A program made the translations under genes and the position numbers. A stretch of 34,012 nucleotides of DNA from Azospirillum isscasi (GTDB taxonomy: Bacteria > Pseudomonadota > Alphaproteobacteria > Azospirillales > Azospirillaceae): positions 1 to 34,012 of the forward strand of contig NZ_JAUJFI010000009.1 of assembly GCF_030849505.1 (NCBI RefSeq), in the 5' to 3' direction. Position 1 is the stretch's first letter. Each line of letters begins with the position of its first letter. Below the pieces are notes generated by a model, which saw only the letters and a list, made by a program, of their open reading frames with translations, searched no databases and was not told where the DNA came from. Of the stretch, positions 23,789 through 34,012 are shown in pieces.

Positions 23789-24106
23789 TCACACGTCGAT
23801 GACTTCGCCGGACCGCTTGGCGACACGCACCTTGCGGCCATCCTCAAGGACCTTGAAACCGACGCGGGTCGGCTTGCCGTCCTTGGGGTCGACATGAGCA
23901 ACATTCGAGACGTTGATCGGCGCCTCGAACTCAACGATGCCGCCCTGCGAGGTGGCGCTCGGACGCTGGTGCTTCTTCACCACGTTCACGCCCTGCACGA
24001 CGACACGGTTTTCCGCCGGGATGACCTTGAGGACCTCGCCGGTCTTGCCCTTGTCCTTGCCGGCCAGAACGACGACCTTGTCCTTGGTCTTGATCTTCGC
24101 GGCCAT
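23789..24106 (-). CDS. rplX: 50S ribosomal protein L24
   Basis: This 105-residue L24 is a KOW-domain assembly initiator protein that binds the 5' end of 23S rRNA. The KOW motif is [20 protein letters not shown] at about residues 9-28, followed by [14 protein letters not shown]. The ATG at 24106 overlaps the rplN stop by 1 nt (TGATG) and has GGAGG 7 nt upstream; the adjacent GTG is not needed. Confidence 0.98.
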   Translation of the reverse strand: MAAKIKTKDKVVVLAGKDKGKTGEVLKVIPAENRVVVQGVNVVKKHQRPSATSQGGIVEFEAPINVSNVAHVDPKDGKPTRVGFKVLEDGRKVRVAKRSGEVIDV

Positions 24107-24474
24107 CACAGCACCTCCGGCGCCAGCGAGATGATCTTCATGAACTTCTTGCCGCGAAGCTCACGAGTGACCGGCCCGAAGATACGGGTGCCGATCGGCT
24201 CGCCCTGCTTGTTGATCAGCACGGCGGCGTTGCGGTCGAAACGGATCGCGGACCCGTCCTCCCGGCGCAGTTCCTTCGCGGTGCGGACGATGACGGCGCG
24301 ATGCACGTCGCCCTTCTTGACGCGGCCCTTCGGAATGGCTTCCTTGACCGAGACGACGATCACGTCGCCGACGGTGGCAACCTTCCGCTTGGACCCGCCA
24401 AGCACCTTGATGCACTGCACCCGGCGCGCCCCGCTATTGTCGGCGACTTCCAGGTTGGTTTGCATCTGGATCAT
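24106..24474 (-). CDS. rplN: 50S ribosomal protein L14
   Basis: This 122-residue L14, exactly the universal length, lies at the subunit interface and contacts 16S rRNA. It starts [22 protein letters not shown] and shows the signature [23 protein letters not shown]. It sits 17 nt after rpsQ and overlaps the start of rplX by 1 nt, giving translational coupling. Confidence 0.98.
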   Translation of the reverse strand: MIQMQTNLEVADNSGARRVQCIKVLGGSKRKVATVGDVIVVSVKEAIPKGRVKKGDVHRAVIVRTAKELRREDGSAIRFDRNAAVLINKQGEPIGTRIFGPVTRELRGKKFMKIISLAPEVL

Positions 24475-24491
24475 GGTTTGTACCCTTCCGT

Positions 24492-24746
24492 TTACGCGGC
24501 GCCGCCAACGGCGGCGGACTCAAGCACGACCGTCCAGCGCTTGCGCTTGGAGATCGGGCGGCACTCGATGATCGAAACGGTATCGCCGACCTTGAACTGG
24601 TTGCCCTCGTCGTGGGCGGCGTACTTCTTCGACTGACGAATGAACTTCTTGTACACGGGGTGCATGACGCGGCGCTCGACCAGGACGATAACCGTCTTGT
24701 CGCCCTTGTCGCTGACCACCGTGCCCTGCAGAACGCGGCGAGGCAT
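24492..24746 (-). CDS. rpsQ: 30S ribosomal protein S17
   Basis: This 84-residue S17 is an OB-fold primary binder of 16S rRNA. It starts [21 protein letters not shown] and includes [19 protein letters not shown] and the signature [18 protein letters not shown]. The short AAVGGAA tail is variable in the family. Gap to rpmC is 12 nt, containing the GGAGG site. Confidence 0.98.
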   Translation of the reverse strand: MPRRVLQGTVVSDKGDKTVIVLVERRVMHPVYKKFIRQSKKYAAHDEGNQFKVGDTVSIIECRPISKRKRWTVVLESAAVGGAA

Positions 24747-24758
24747 AGGTAGCCCTCC

Positions 24759-24965
24759 TTACTTGCCGGCTTCGGCCGAGCGCGAACGCTCGCCGAGGAT
24801 CGTCTTGATGCGCGCGATGTCGCGACGCACCACCCGCACCCGCGCGGTGTTCTCCAGCTGGCCGGAGGCCCGCTGGAAACGCAGGTTGAACTGCTCCTTC
24901 TTGAGCTGGAGGAGCTGATCGTTCAGCTCCTCCGTGCTCTTCGCACGAACATCGACGGACTTCAT
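24759..24965 (-). CDS. rpmC: 50S ribosomal protein L29
   Basis: This 68-residue two-helix L29 lies at the polypeptide exit tunnel, where SRP and trigger factor dock. It begins [21 protein letters not shown], with the family signature [31 protein letters not shown]. The ATG overlaps the rplP stop by 4 nt (ATGA), implying coupled translation. Confidence 0.97.
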   Translation of the reverse strand: MKSVDVRAKSTEELNDQLLQLKKEQFNLRFQRASGQLENTARVRVVRRDIARIKTILGERSRSAEAGK

Positions 24966-25393
24966 GCCGCCACCTCCTCACCGCCACCGAGGCGGGTCAC
25001 CAGCTTGGTCTTGATCGGCAGCTTGGCGGCCGCCAGGGCGAACGCCTGCTTTGCCACATCCGCGGGCACGCCGTCCAGCTCAAACAGAATGCGGCCGGGA
25101 TGAACGCGGGCCGCCCAGTACTCGGGCGTGCCCTTACCGGAACCCATGCGGACTTCGGCGGGCTTGGTCGAGACCGGCAGGTCCGGGAACACGCGGATCC
25201 ACACGCGGCCCTGACGCTTCATGGCGCGGGTGATCGCGCGGCGGGCCGCCTCGATCTGACGGGCCGTGATGCGCTCCGGCTCCAGGGCCTTCAGGCCGAA
25301 GGAGCCGAAGTTCAGCTGGGTGCCGCCCTTCGCGTTGCCGTGGATGCGGCCCTTGTGGGCCTTGCGGTACTTGGTACGCTTCGGAGAAAGCAT
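24962..25393 (-). CDS. rplP: 50S ribosomal protein L16
   Basis: This 143-residue L16 is near the A site of the large subunit. It starts [24 protein letters not shown] and contains the signatures [23 protein letters not shown] and [20 protein letters not shown]. The Arg of the latter block is the usual site of modification in E. coli. Gap to rpsC is 12 nt. Confidence 0.98.
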   Translation of the reverse strand: MLSPKRTKYRKAHKGRIHGNAKGGTQLNFGSFGLKALEPERITARQIEAARRAITRAMKRQGRVWIRVFPDLPVSTKPAEVRMGSGKGTPEYWAARVHPGRILFELDGVPADVAKQAFALAAAKLPIKTKLVTRLGGGEEVAA

Positions 25394-25405
25394 CGCTCGT
25401 GCCCC

Positions 25406-26185
25406 TTACTCGCGGTCAGCGCGCTCGGAGCGGTCACGGTCGCCGCGACCGCGGCCCCCACGCTCCTCACGGTCGCCACGCTCGCGACGCTCGCGGCGCG
25501 GCTCGCCATCGGTCGACACCGGCTCGGTGCCCATGCGCTTGTCCTGGGCCATCGGGTCGTGCGCCATGATCTCGCCCTTGAAGACCCACACCTTGACACC
25601 GCAGGTGCCGTAGGTGGTCTTCGCGGTCGCGGTGCCGTAGTCGATGTCCGCACGCAGGGTGTGCAGCGGAACGCGGCCCTCGCGGTACCACTCCAGACGG
25701 GCGATTTCGGCGCCGCCGAGACGGCCGGAGCAGTTGATCCGGATGCCCTGGGCGCCCAGGCGCATGGCCGACTGCACGGCGCGCTTCATGGCGCGGCGGA
25801 AGGCCACGCGGCGCTCCAGCTGGCTGGCGATGTTCTCGGCGATGAGGCGGGCGTCGATCTCCGGCTTGCGGATCTCGACGATGTTCAGGCTCACCTCGCC
25901 GCCGGCCATCTTGGACAGCTCGGAACGCAGCTTCTCGATGTCCGCGCCCTTCTTGCCGATCACCACGCCCGGACGGGCCGAGTGGATGGTGACGCGGGCC
26001 TTCTTGGCCGGACGCTCGATGACGACGCGCGAGCAGCCGGCCTGCTGCAGGCGGCCCTGCAGATAGCCGCGCAGCTTCAGGTCCTGGTGCAGCAGGTTGG
26101 CGTAGTCGCGCTTGGCGAACCAACGGCTGTCCCAGGTCCGGTTGATGCCGAGGCGCAGCCCGATCGGATTGACTTTCTGACCCAT
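25406..26185 (-). CDS. rpsC: 30S ribosomal protein S3
   Basis: This 259-residue S3 at the mRNA entry tunnel has a KH domain (about 40-110, with [15 protein letters not shown]) and an S3 C domain ([16 protein letters not shown], then [11 protein letters not shown]). E. coli S3 has 233 residues; the extra length is a C-terminal tail of about 40 residues made largely of Arg, Glu, Asp and Gly. The start [13 protein letters not shown] at 26185 is universal, and the upstream extension into rplV is not used. It is 1 nt from the rplV stop. Confidence 0.98.
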   Translation of the reverse strand: MGQKVNPIGLRLGINRTWDSRWFAKRDYANLLHQDLKLRGYLQGRLQQAGCSRVVIERPAKKARVTIHSARPGVVIGKKGADIEKLRSELSKMAGGEVSLNIVEIRKPEIDARLIAENIASQLERRVAFRRAMKRAVQSAMRLGAQGIRINCSGRLGGAEIARLEWYREGRVPLHTLRADIDYGTATAKTTYGTCGVKVWVFKGEIMAHDPMAQDKRMGTEPVSTDGEPRRERRERGDREERGGRGRGDRDRSERADRE

Positions 26186-26186
26186 C

Positions 26187-26582
26187 TTACTCGGCCCCTT
26201 CGGCAGCGGCGGCGTCGCGCTCACGCACGATGATCGTCAGGTTGGAGAACAGCTTCTCGACCCGCGCGCCGCGGCCACGGGCCCGGGCGTGGAAGCGCTT
26301 CATCACCAGGGCGCGGCCGACCGTCGCCGAGGAGACGTACAGGCGGTCCACGTCGAGCTGATGGTTGTTCTCGGCGTTGGCGATCGCGGCCTGCAGAACC
26401 TTCTTCACCTCGCCGGCGATGCGGCGCTTGGAGAAGGTCAGCTCGGCCACGGCGCTGCTGGCATCCATGTTGCGGATGAGCTGGGCGACGAGGTTCAGCT
26501 TGCGCGGGCTGGTGCGGATCATCGGATTGGAGGCGATGGCCTCGTTCTCCGCGATACGGCTGGGGTTGGAGGGCTTGCCCAT
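26187..26582 (-). CDS. rplV: 50S ribosomal protein L22
   Basis: This 131-residue L22 has a beta-hairpin that lines the exit tunnel and is a site of macrolide resistance changes. An N-terminal extension of about 20 residues precedes the core [19 protein letters not shown]. The loop signature [17 protein letters not shown] corresponds to the tunnel hairpin and looks wild type. An acidic Ala/Glu tail follows. Gap to rpsS is 3 nt. Confidence 0.98.
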   Translation of the reverse strand: MGKPSNPSRIAENEAIASNPMIRTSPRKLNLVAQLIRNMDASSAVAELTFSKRRIAGEVKKVLQAAIANAENNHQLDVDRLYVSSATVGRALVMKRFHARARGRGARVEKLFSNLTIIVRERDAAAAEGAE

Positions 26583-26585
26583 GGC

Positions 26586-26864
26586 TTACTTCCTCTTCGC
26601 CTTCTTGTCCGCCGCGTGCCCGTAGAAGGTGCGCGTCGGAGCGAACTCACCGAACTTGTGGCCGATCATGTTCTCGGTCACCAGAACCGGCAGGAACTTG
26701 TGGCCATTGTAGACGCCGAACGTGAGGCCCACGAACTGCGGCAGGATCGTCGAGCGACGCGACCAGATCTTGATGATCTCGTTGCGGCCCGAAGCCCGCG
26801 ACTTGTCCGCCTTCTTGAGCAGGTAGCCGTCGACGAACGGGCCCTTCCAAACGGAGCGTGCCAT
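26586..26864 (-). CDS. rpsS: 30S ribosomal protein S19
   Basis: This 92-residue S19 in the small-subunit head forms a complex with S13. It starts [19 protein letters not shown] and has the family signature [32 protein letters not shown] lies ahead of the ATG at 26864. It is 12 nt after rplB. Confidence 0.98.
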   Translation of the reverse strand: MARSVWKGPFVDGYLLKKADKSRASGRNEIIKIWSRRSTILPQFVGLTFGVYNGHKFLPVLVTENMIGHKFGEFAPTRTFYGHAADKKAKRK

Positions 26865-26876
26865 CGTCCGCCCTCC

Positions 26877-27704
26877 TTACTTCGAATGACGGCGGCGCAG
26901 GATCAGGCCATCCGTCTTCTTGTTGTGACGAGTCTTCTTGCCCTTGGTCGGCTTGCCCCACGGCGTGACCGGATGACGGCCACCCGAAGTGCGGCCTTCG
27001 CCACCGCCGTGCGGGTGGTCGATCGGGTTCATGGCGACGCCACGGACCGACGGACGGATGCCCAGCCAACGGTTGCGGCCGGCCTTACCCTTGTTGGTGT
27101 TCATGTTGTCCGGGTTGGACACGGCACCCAGGGTGGCCATGCAGTCGCCACGGACCACGCGAAGCTCGCCCGAGGGCAGCTTGAGCTGGGCGTAGCCACC
27201 GTCGCGGCCGACCAGCTGCAGGTAGGTGCCGGCCGAACGGGCCAGCTGACCACCCTTGCCGGGCTTCAGCTCGACGTTGTGCAGCACCGAACCGACCGGG
27301 ATGTTCTTCAGCGGCATGGCGTTGCCGGGCTTCACATCCACCTTCTCGCCGGCGATCACCGTGTCGCCCACCTTCAGGCGCTGCGGCGCCAGGATGTAGG
27401 ACAGGGTGCCGTCCTCATACTTGATGAGGGCGATGAAGGCCGTGCGGTTCGGATCGTACTCCAGGCGCTCAACCGTCGCCGGAACGTCGAACTTGCGGCG
27501 CTTGAAGTCCACCAGACGGTAGACGCGCTTGTGACCGCCACCCATCCGGCGCGCGGTGATGCGGCCGGTGTTGTTGCGGCCGCCGGACTTGGTCAGGCCC
27601 TCGGTGAGGGTCTTGACCGGCTTGCCCTTCCACAGCTCCGAGCGGTCGACGATGACCAGCTGGCGGAGCGACGGCGTAATCGGGCGATATTGCTTCAGAG
27701 CCAT
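26877..27704 (-). CDS. rplB: 50S ribosomal protein L2
   Basis: This 275-residue L2, of typical length, is required for subunit association and peptidyl transferase integrity. It begins [20 protein letters not shown] and includes [20 protein letters not shown] and the C-terminal signature [31 protein letters not shown] with its conserved histidine. Gap to rplW is 16 nt. Confidence 0.99.
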   Translation of the reverse strand: MALKQYRPITPSLRQLVIVDRSELWKGKPVKTLTEGLTKSGGRNNTGRITARRMGGGHKRVYRLVDFKRRKFDVPATVERLEYDPNRTAFIALIKYEDGTLSYILAPQRLKVGDTVIAGEKVDVKPGNAMPLKNIPVGSVLHNVELKPGKGGQLARSAGTYLQLVGRDGGYAQLKLPSGELRVVRGDCMATLGAVSNPDNMNTNKGKAGRNRWLGIRPSVRGVAMNPIDHPHGGGEGRTSGGRHPVTPWGKPTKGKKTRHNKKTDGLILRRRHSK

Positions 27705-27720
27705 CGGATCACACTCCCGC

Positions 27721-28038
27721 TCAGATGCCCGTGGTCACGTCGATCTTGTTCCCCTCGGCGAGGGTCACGACGGCCTTCTTGAAGTCCGAGCGGCGGCCGA
27801 TGGTCCCGCGGAAGCGCTTGGTCTTGCCCTTGGAAACCAGGGTGTTGACCGCCGTCACCTTCACGTTGAACAGCCCCTCGACAGCCGCCTTGATCTCCGG
27901 CTTGGTCGCCGACAGCGGCACGCGGAACGTCACCTGATTGTGCTCCGACGCCATCGTCGACTTCTCGGTGATCACCGGAGCCAGGATGAGGTCGTACATC
28001 CGCTCCTGGCTCACCGCAGGTTTCGACTGCTTGCTCAT
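27721..28038 (-). CDS. rplW: 50S ribosomal protein L23
   Basis: This 105-residue L23 at the tunnel exit is the docking site for trigger factor and SRP. A short N-terminal extension ([15 protein letters not shown]) precedes the core [13 protein letters not shown]. The RNA-binding loop [20 protein letters not shown] is intact. It overlaps the rplD stop by 4 nt (ATGA). Confidence 0.98.
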   Translation of the reverse strand: MSKQSKPAVSQERMYDLILAPVITEKSTMASEHNQVTFRVPLSATKPEIKAAVEGLFNVKVTAVNTLVSKGKTKRFRGTIGRRSDFKKAVVTLAEGNKIDVTTGI

Positions 28039-28655
28039 TTCAGGCGAGCCTCCAGCTGCTCGACCGCGTTGCGGGTCAGGACCAGCGTATCGCGGCGAAG
28101 AATGTCGTAGACGTTGGCGCCCTGCTCCGGCAGCACGTCGATCAGCGGGATGTTGCGCGAGGCCCGAGCGAAGTTCTCGTTCAGGTTGGCGCCATCGATG
28201 ATCAGAGCCGAGGTCAGGCCGAGCGAAGCGAGGCGGACAGCCAGTTCCTTGGTCTTGTGGGTCTCGGCCGAGGCGGCGTCGAGGACCAGGAGCTTGCCTT
28301 CCGCGGCCTTGGTGGACAGCGCGGTCTTCAGAGCCAGCTTGCGGACCTTCTTGGTCAGGTCGTGCTCGTGCGAGCGGACGACCGGGCCGAAGATGGTCGC
28401 GCCGCCACGGAACTGGGCGGAACGCATGGAGCCCTGACGGGCGCGGCCGGTGCCCTTCTGGCGGTACGGCTTCTTGCCGGTGCCGGAGATCTCGCTGACC
28501 GTCTTGGTCTTGTGGGTACCGGCGCGGCGCTTGGCCAGCTGCCAGTTGACCATGCGGGCCAAGATGTCCGTGCGCGACGGAAGGCCGAAGATCTCGTCGG
28601 CCAGCTCGATCTCGCCGACGGTCTCGTTGTTCAGGTTCTTAATGGTCGCCTTCAT
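28035..28655 (-). CDS. rplD: 50S ribosomal protein L4
   Basis: This 206-residue L4 is a tunnel-lining assembly protein; in E. coli it also represses the S10 operon by binding its leader and NusA. The tunnel loop is [34 protein letters not shown] at about 60-95. I chose the ATG at 28655 (MKATIKNL), 8 nt after GGAG; the ATG at 28661 is too close to that site. The E. coli precedent is relevant because the rpsJ leader here has a terminator-like hairpin. Confidence 0.97.
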   Translation of the reverse strand: MKATIKNLNNETVGEIELADEIFGLPSRTDILARMVNWQLAKRRAGTHKTKTVSEISGTGKKPYRQKGTGRARQGSMRSAQFRGGATIFGPVVRSHEHDLTKKVRKLALKTALSTKAAEGKLLVLDAASAETHKTKELAVRLASLGLTSALIIDGANLNENFARASRNIPLIDVLPEQGANVYDILRRDTLVLTRNAVEQLEARLK

Positions 28656-28660
28656 GGCCA

Positions 28661-29371
28661 TCACTCCTGCGGCTCGGCAGCGGCTTCAGCGGCCGGCGCA
28701 GCCTTGATCCCGGCGGGGAACGGCAGACCTTCCGGAGCCTTCTTCTTCACCGCGTCGCGGATGCGCAGCCACGCTCCCTCGGCGCCCGGAACGGCACCCT
28801 TGAGGAAGATCAGACCGCGGTCCTCATCGACCGACACGACCTTCAGGTTCAGAACCGTGACCTTCTCGTCGCCGAGATGACCGGCCATCTTCTTGTTCTT
28901 GAAGACCTTGCCGGGGTCCTGGCGGTTACCCGTCGAACCGTGCGAGCGGTGCGACACCGACACGCCGTGCGTCGCGCGCAGACCACCGAAGTTCCAGCGC
29001 TTCATCGGACCGGCGAAGCCCTTACCGATGGAAGTGCCGGTGACGTCGACGAACTGGCCCGGGACGAAGTGCGCAGCCGAGAGCTCGGCGCCGACCTCGA
29101 TCAGCGCGTCGGCATCGACGCGGAACTCGACCAGCTTGCGCTTGGGCTCGACGCGCGCCTTGGCGAAATGCCCGCGCTGCGGCTTCGTGACGTTCTTCAC
29201 CTTGATGGCGCCGGCGCCGAGCTGGACGGCGGTATAGCCATCCTTGTCCTCGGTGCGAACGGCGACGACCTGGCAGCTGTCGACTTTCAGCACAGTCACC
29301 GGCACGTGCTGCCCATCGTCCGTGAAGACGCGGGTCATGCCGACTTTCTGCGCGATCAAACCGGATCGCAT
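28661..29371 (-). CDS. rplC: 50S ribosomal protein L3
   Basis: This 236-residue L3 reaches toward the peptidyl transferase centre. It begins [21 protein letters not shown] and has the central signature [46 protein letters not shown], which includes the methylated-Gln region. An Ala/Glu-rich tail makes it longer than the 209-residue E. coli protein. It lies 60 nt after rpsJ. Confidence 0.98.
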   Translation of the reverse strand: MRSGLIAQKVGMTRVFTDDGQHVPVTVLKVDSCQVVAVRTEDKDGYTAVQLGAGAIKVKNVTKPQRGHFAKARVEPKRKLVEFRVDADALIEVGAELSAAHFVPGQFVDVTGTSIGKGFAGPMKRWNFGGLRATHGVSVSHRSHGSTGNRQDPGKVFKNKKMAGHLGDEKVTVLNLKVVSVDEDRGLIFLKGAVPGAEGAWLRIRDAVKKKAPEGLPFPAGIKAAPAAEAAAEPQE

Positions 29372-29431
29372 TGTTCTTTATCTCCTGACCAGGGACATCC
29401 TCAGAGGGAGAGGTCCCTCAACAGCAACGAT

Positions 29432-29740
<309 letters not shown>

Positions 29741-29893
29741 GTCCAAACGTCCCTTGCACCTCGTTTCGGTGACGCCACTGCGCCACCGGTACCCCAAAAC
29801 TGTCCCCGGGGACCCGCGGCGGCAGGCAACCCTGCGCCGGTTCACCGAAGCGGCGGGCTGTGGTTCGTCCTGTCCGATCTGACGGCCGATACG

Positions 29894-29935
29894 AAAAGGA
29901 ACATCCCCCGCATCGCAATGCGGATGGATGTTCCT
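29894..29935 (-). promoter_or_regulatory. Terminator-like hairpin (candidate attenuator) in the S10 operon leader
   Basis: The perfect 10-bp outer stem AGGAACATCC (29897-29906) / GGATGTTCCT (29926-29935) encloses a perfect 6-bp inner stem CCGCAT/ATGCGG with a CGCA loop. On the minus strand the stem ends in TTTTCG. It lies about 90 nt after the predicted start of the rpsJ transcript and about 155 nt before the rpsJ ATG, which is where an attenuator would sit. Confidence 0.6.
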
Positions 29936-30034
29936 GGCAGCAACCGGAGCAAGCTGGACTTGCGGTGCCGTTCGTGATCGGGCTGCGTCTAGGCCGGACA
30001 TGCCTACTACCAACCCAAATTCCAGAGGGCGTAA

Positions 30035-30063
30035 CGTGTATGCCCTAGGCGCCCCGGTGTCAA
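30035..30063 (-). promoter_or_regulatory. Promoter of the S10-spc operon
   Basis: On the minus strand, consensus TTGACA (30063-30058) is followed after 17 nt by TACACG (30040-30035). It lies between the tuf terminator and rpsJ, so it explains how the S10 genes are transcribed independently. Confidence 0.68.
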
Positions 30064-30148
30064 CCCACATTTTCCCCCTTGTGACAGGGAGATGACGGAG
30101 CTGGGGCGGTTCGGCGAGTCACGCCGCATTTTCGCGGACCGGCTATGC

Positions 30149-30177
30149 AAAAGGGGCCGGTCCGCAGACCGGCCCCC
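30149..30177 (-). terminator. Rho-independent terminator after tuf
   Basis: The perfect 10-bp stem GGGGCCGGTC (30153-30162) / GACCGGCCCC (30167-30176) has a 4-nt loop and, on the minus strand, is followed by TTTTGC. It starts 17 nt after the tuf stop. A third related arm, GCGGACCGGC at 30134-30143, could pair with 30156-30165 instead. Confidence 0.9.
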
Positions 30178-30193
30178 GCCGCAAAGCTTAGAC

Positions 30194-31384
<1,191 letters not shown>

Positions 31385-31421
31385 GGTGTGTGCTCTCCGT
31401 CTCTTTGTCGTTCCAGCGGTA

Positions 31422-33500
<2,079 letters not shown>

Positions 33501-33526
33501 GACAAGCACCTGGGCCGGTGGGTGCC

Positions 33527-34009
<483 letters not shown>

Positions 34010-34012
34010 TTA

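Larger units (their letters stand above)
29741..30193 (-). other. Intergenic region between tuf and rpsJ
   Basis: These 453 bases contain, in transcription order on the minus strand, the tuf terminator (30177-30149), a promoter with perfect TTGACA (30063-30035), a strong T-followed hairpin (29935-29894), and further structured leader including the palindrome GTCCCCGGGGAC (29802-29813). I see no protein-coding gene in it. Confidence 0.65.

Overview
The window is GC-rich and consists almost entirely of chromosomal housekeeping genes. Its r-protein sequences, the fliK-flgD-sciP order, SciP and RcdA-like cell-cycle proteins, a ROSE-type RNA thermometer and alphaproteobacterial promoters point to an alphaproteobacterium. 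I infer Rhodospirillales, most likely Azospirillum or a close relative. I see no prophage, insertion sequence, CRISPR array or defence island.

Bases 1-3100 (+) hold flagellar hook genes (3' part of fliK, then flgD), a DUF1153/SciP regulator preceded by CtrA-like boxes, and a MaoC-type hydratase. Bases 3149-3376 (-) hold two identical tRNA-Lys(CUU) genes with their own promoter. Bases 3683-8116 hold a SAM-dependent methyltransferase (+), a convergent MsbA-like ABC exporter (-), ribosomal protein L31 (+) and a DUF1465/RcdA-like protein (-). An Hsp20 gene follows, with a sigma-32-like promoter and a ROSE-like thermometer.

Bases 8941-15278 are all on the minus strand. They hold a triple-PAS histidine kinase, an alpha/beta hydrolase coupled to an O-acetylhomoserine sulfhydrylase-like enzyme with a terminator-like hairpin in its leader, and a carboxylate-amine ligase coupled to an N-formylglutamate amidohydrolase-like enzyme. 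Bases 15490-18034 (+) hold a cysteine-rich lipoprotein with a Tudor/chromo-like tail, an EamA transporter and a FadR-type regulator.

Bases 18196-34012 (-) are the translation supercluster. In transcription order this is rpsG-fusA-tuf, a terminator, a new promoter with a structured leader of about 290 nt, and then the fused S10-spc run from rpsJ to secY-adk. It ends at a bidirectional terminator shared with the fadR-type gene. The usual next genes (rpsM, rpsK, rpoA, rplQ) are not there.

I found no wholly new multi-gene system. The best leads are regulatory RNAs (S10 leader hairpin, metZ-like leader, ROSE element, rplO-secY spacer), two CtrA-pathway proteins within 6 kb, the unusual lipoprotein, and a long inverted repeat between the ABC exporter and rpmE.
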